64,000 nt of DNA from Tubiluchus corallicola (Eukaryota > Priapulida > Priapulimorpha > Priapulimorphida > Tubiluchidae). Positions 63,161-64,000 of the stretch are shown in pieces. The stretch covers positions 352,397-416,396 of the forward strand of contig JAQGDQ010000081.1 in NCBI GenBank assembly GCA_030141605.1, read 5' to 3'. The notes beneath the pieces were generated by a model. It had not been told where the DNA came from. It saw only the letters and a program-made list of their open reading frames with translations, and made no database searches. The position numbers and the translations under genes were made by a program. Within the stretch, counting starts at the first letter, position 1, and each line of letters starts with the position of its first letter.

Positions 63161-64000
63161 ACTAAAATGTTCAGAACACGGTTTCTTTCTAGTCTGCCAC
63201 AACTAAAATTCTTGGTTGGTTTAAATGACCCTTTTCACTTGATTTTAGTATCTTAAGGCGTAACAAGGCTTAAACTTTTTACTACTGTGAAGTGATTCAC
63301 CATGGCGTCTGCTTTATCTTACGTAGTTAGGCCTAAGTGCTTCTGAAATGGTTTTCTTTTTACCTTGTGCGTTAGCGGTCCTCTAGTTATCATGCTGCTC
63401 AAATTTTGAGCTCCGAGAAGATGCAATTTTCTTAGTTACACTAATCTAATGTGGCAGCAGCAGTGGTTGCTAATGTATTCTTCCCACTGAAGAGCTATTG
63501 CCTCTTGTTCTAGCAAGCCAATATAGGAAGGTTATTTCATTCTCTAGTGGAAGTAACCAAACGTGAGAACTTCAGAGCTATTGCGCTGTGTACAAACTAC
63601 AATGTACAAGTTCTATTAGTTGATAACTTTAATCCAGTTATATTATAAGCTGGTCCAAACTAGGATCAACTTTTGCTTCATATAAACGCTACTGCAGGCT
63701 TACTGGTCCGAACAATAAAAAACTCTGTACTTTTTCTCATACCGTCTGTTTTGCATAATATGCATTGCCTGAGGAAGTGCTTACTTATGTGCAAGGTGTT
63801 GCCCTATATGAGAAATCATGGATGAAATGAAAAATAGTGGGACTTTGATAGTCACGGGTGTCGAACAACTGAAGTGGAATTCTTTTGACCTGTTTTAAGT
63901 AATCTTAGTAACTGTTACTTGTTTTATTTTACTTTTGGTTTCCTGTAAAGACGTTCAGTTGCTTACTAGAGTTTCCCTCCAGTTTTCCGAGCAGTAGCGC
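63161..64000. other. Gene-free right edge
   Basis: No supported gene or repeat up to the window end. Confidence 0.4.

Overview
This is eukaryotic, animal-type DNA. It is AT-rich, almost without long open reading frames, loaded with di-, tri- and tetranucleotide microsatellites, and carries split genes with GT..AG introns, AATAAA poly(A) signals and decayed retrotransposons. Nothing prokaryotic or organellar was seen. The retroelement type, the repeat load and two secreted low-complexity proteins fit a marine invertebrate, with a lophotrochozoan such as a mollusc or brachiopod as one possibility. The phylum cannot be fixed from this window.

Only two genes can be supported, both on the minus strand between about 38.1 and 44.0 kb. 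Gene A (38295-39010) encodes a predicted secreted protein of 142 residues: a signal peptide, a Gly-rich segment, a 24-residue-period repeat rich in Cys, Lys, Pro and Tyr, and a Gly-rich tail. Gene B (42569-43478) encodes a predicted secreted protein of 177 residues with no cysteine, tandem copies of a 12-residue Pro-rich repeat, and a Gln/Tyr/Arg-rich C-terminal half. They share one architecture: a likely 5'UTR intron, a tiny exon holding only the signal peptide, a phase-0 intron, and one exon holding the whole mature protein. Such proteins are typical of extracellular matrix, cuticle, shell, mucus or adhesive secretions. Their actual role is unknown.

The remaining ~60 kb looks intergenic or intronic. 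From left to right it holds: a LINE-like 3' tail (1-130); a ~112-bp tandem array (1281-1620); long GA microsatellites (2.4 and 5.2-5.6 kb); copy 1 of a ~620-bp dispersed repeat (7.9-8.6 kb); a cluster of triplet repeats (8.6-10.6 kb); a GTCA-type tetranucleotide array (19.7 kb) with a more degenerate relative (15.5 kb); GAAT-type arrays (0.55, 30.4 and 36.1 kb); a ~65-bp hAT-like MITE (22.1 kb); the gene pair; copy 2 of the dispersed repeat (44.6-45.2 kb); a second GA run followed by the same 75-bp sequence that follows the 5.5-kb GA run (46.5 kb); at least four tRNA-derived SINE-like copies (48.6-57.3 kb); a 5'-truncated non-LTR reverse transcriptase fragment (51.6-52.5 kb); a minus-strand LINE tail (54.6 kb); and several short tandem duplications near the right end. 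The long gene-free flanks, with two RFX X-box matches and one NRF1 palindrome, are compatible with regulatory DNA or long introns of genes outside the window, but no outside gene can be named.
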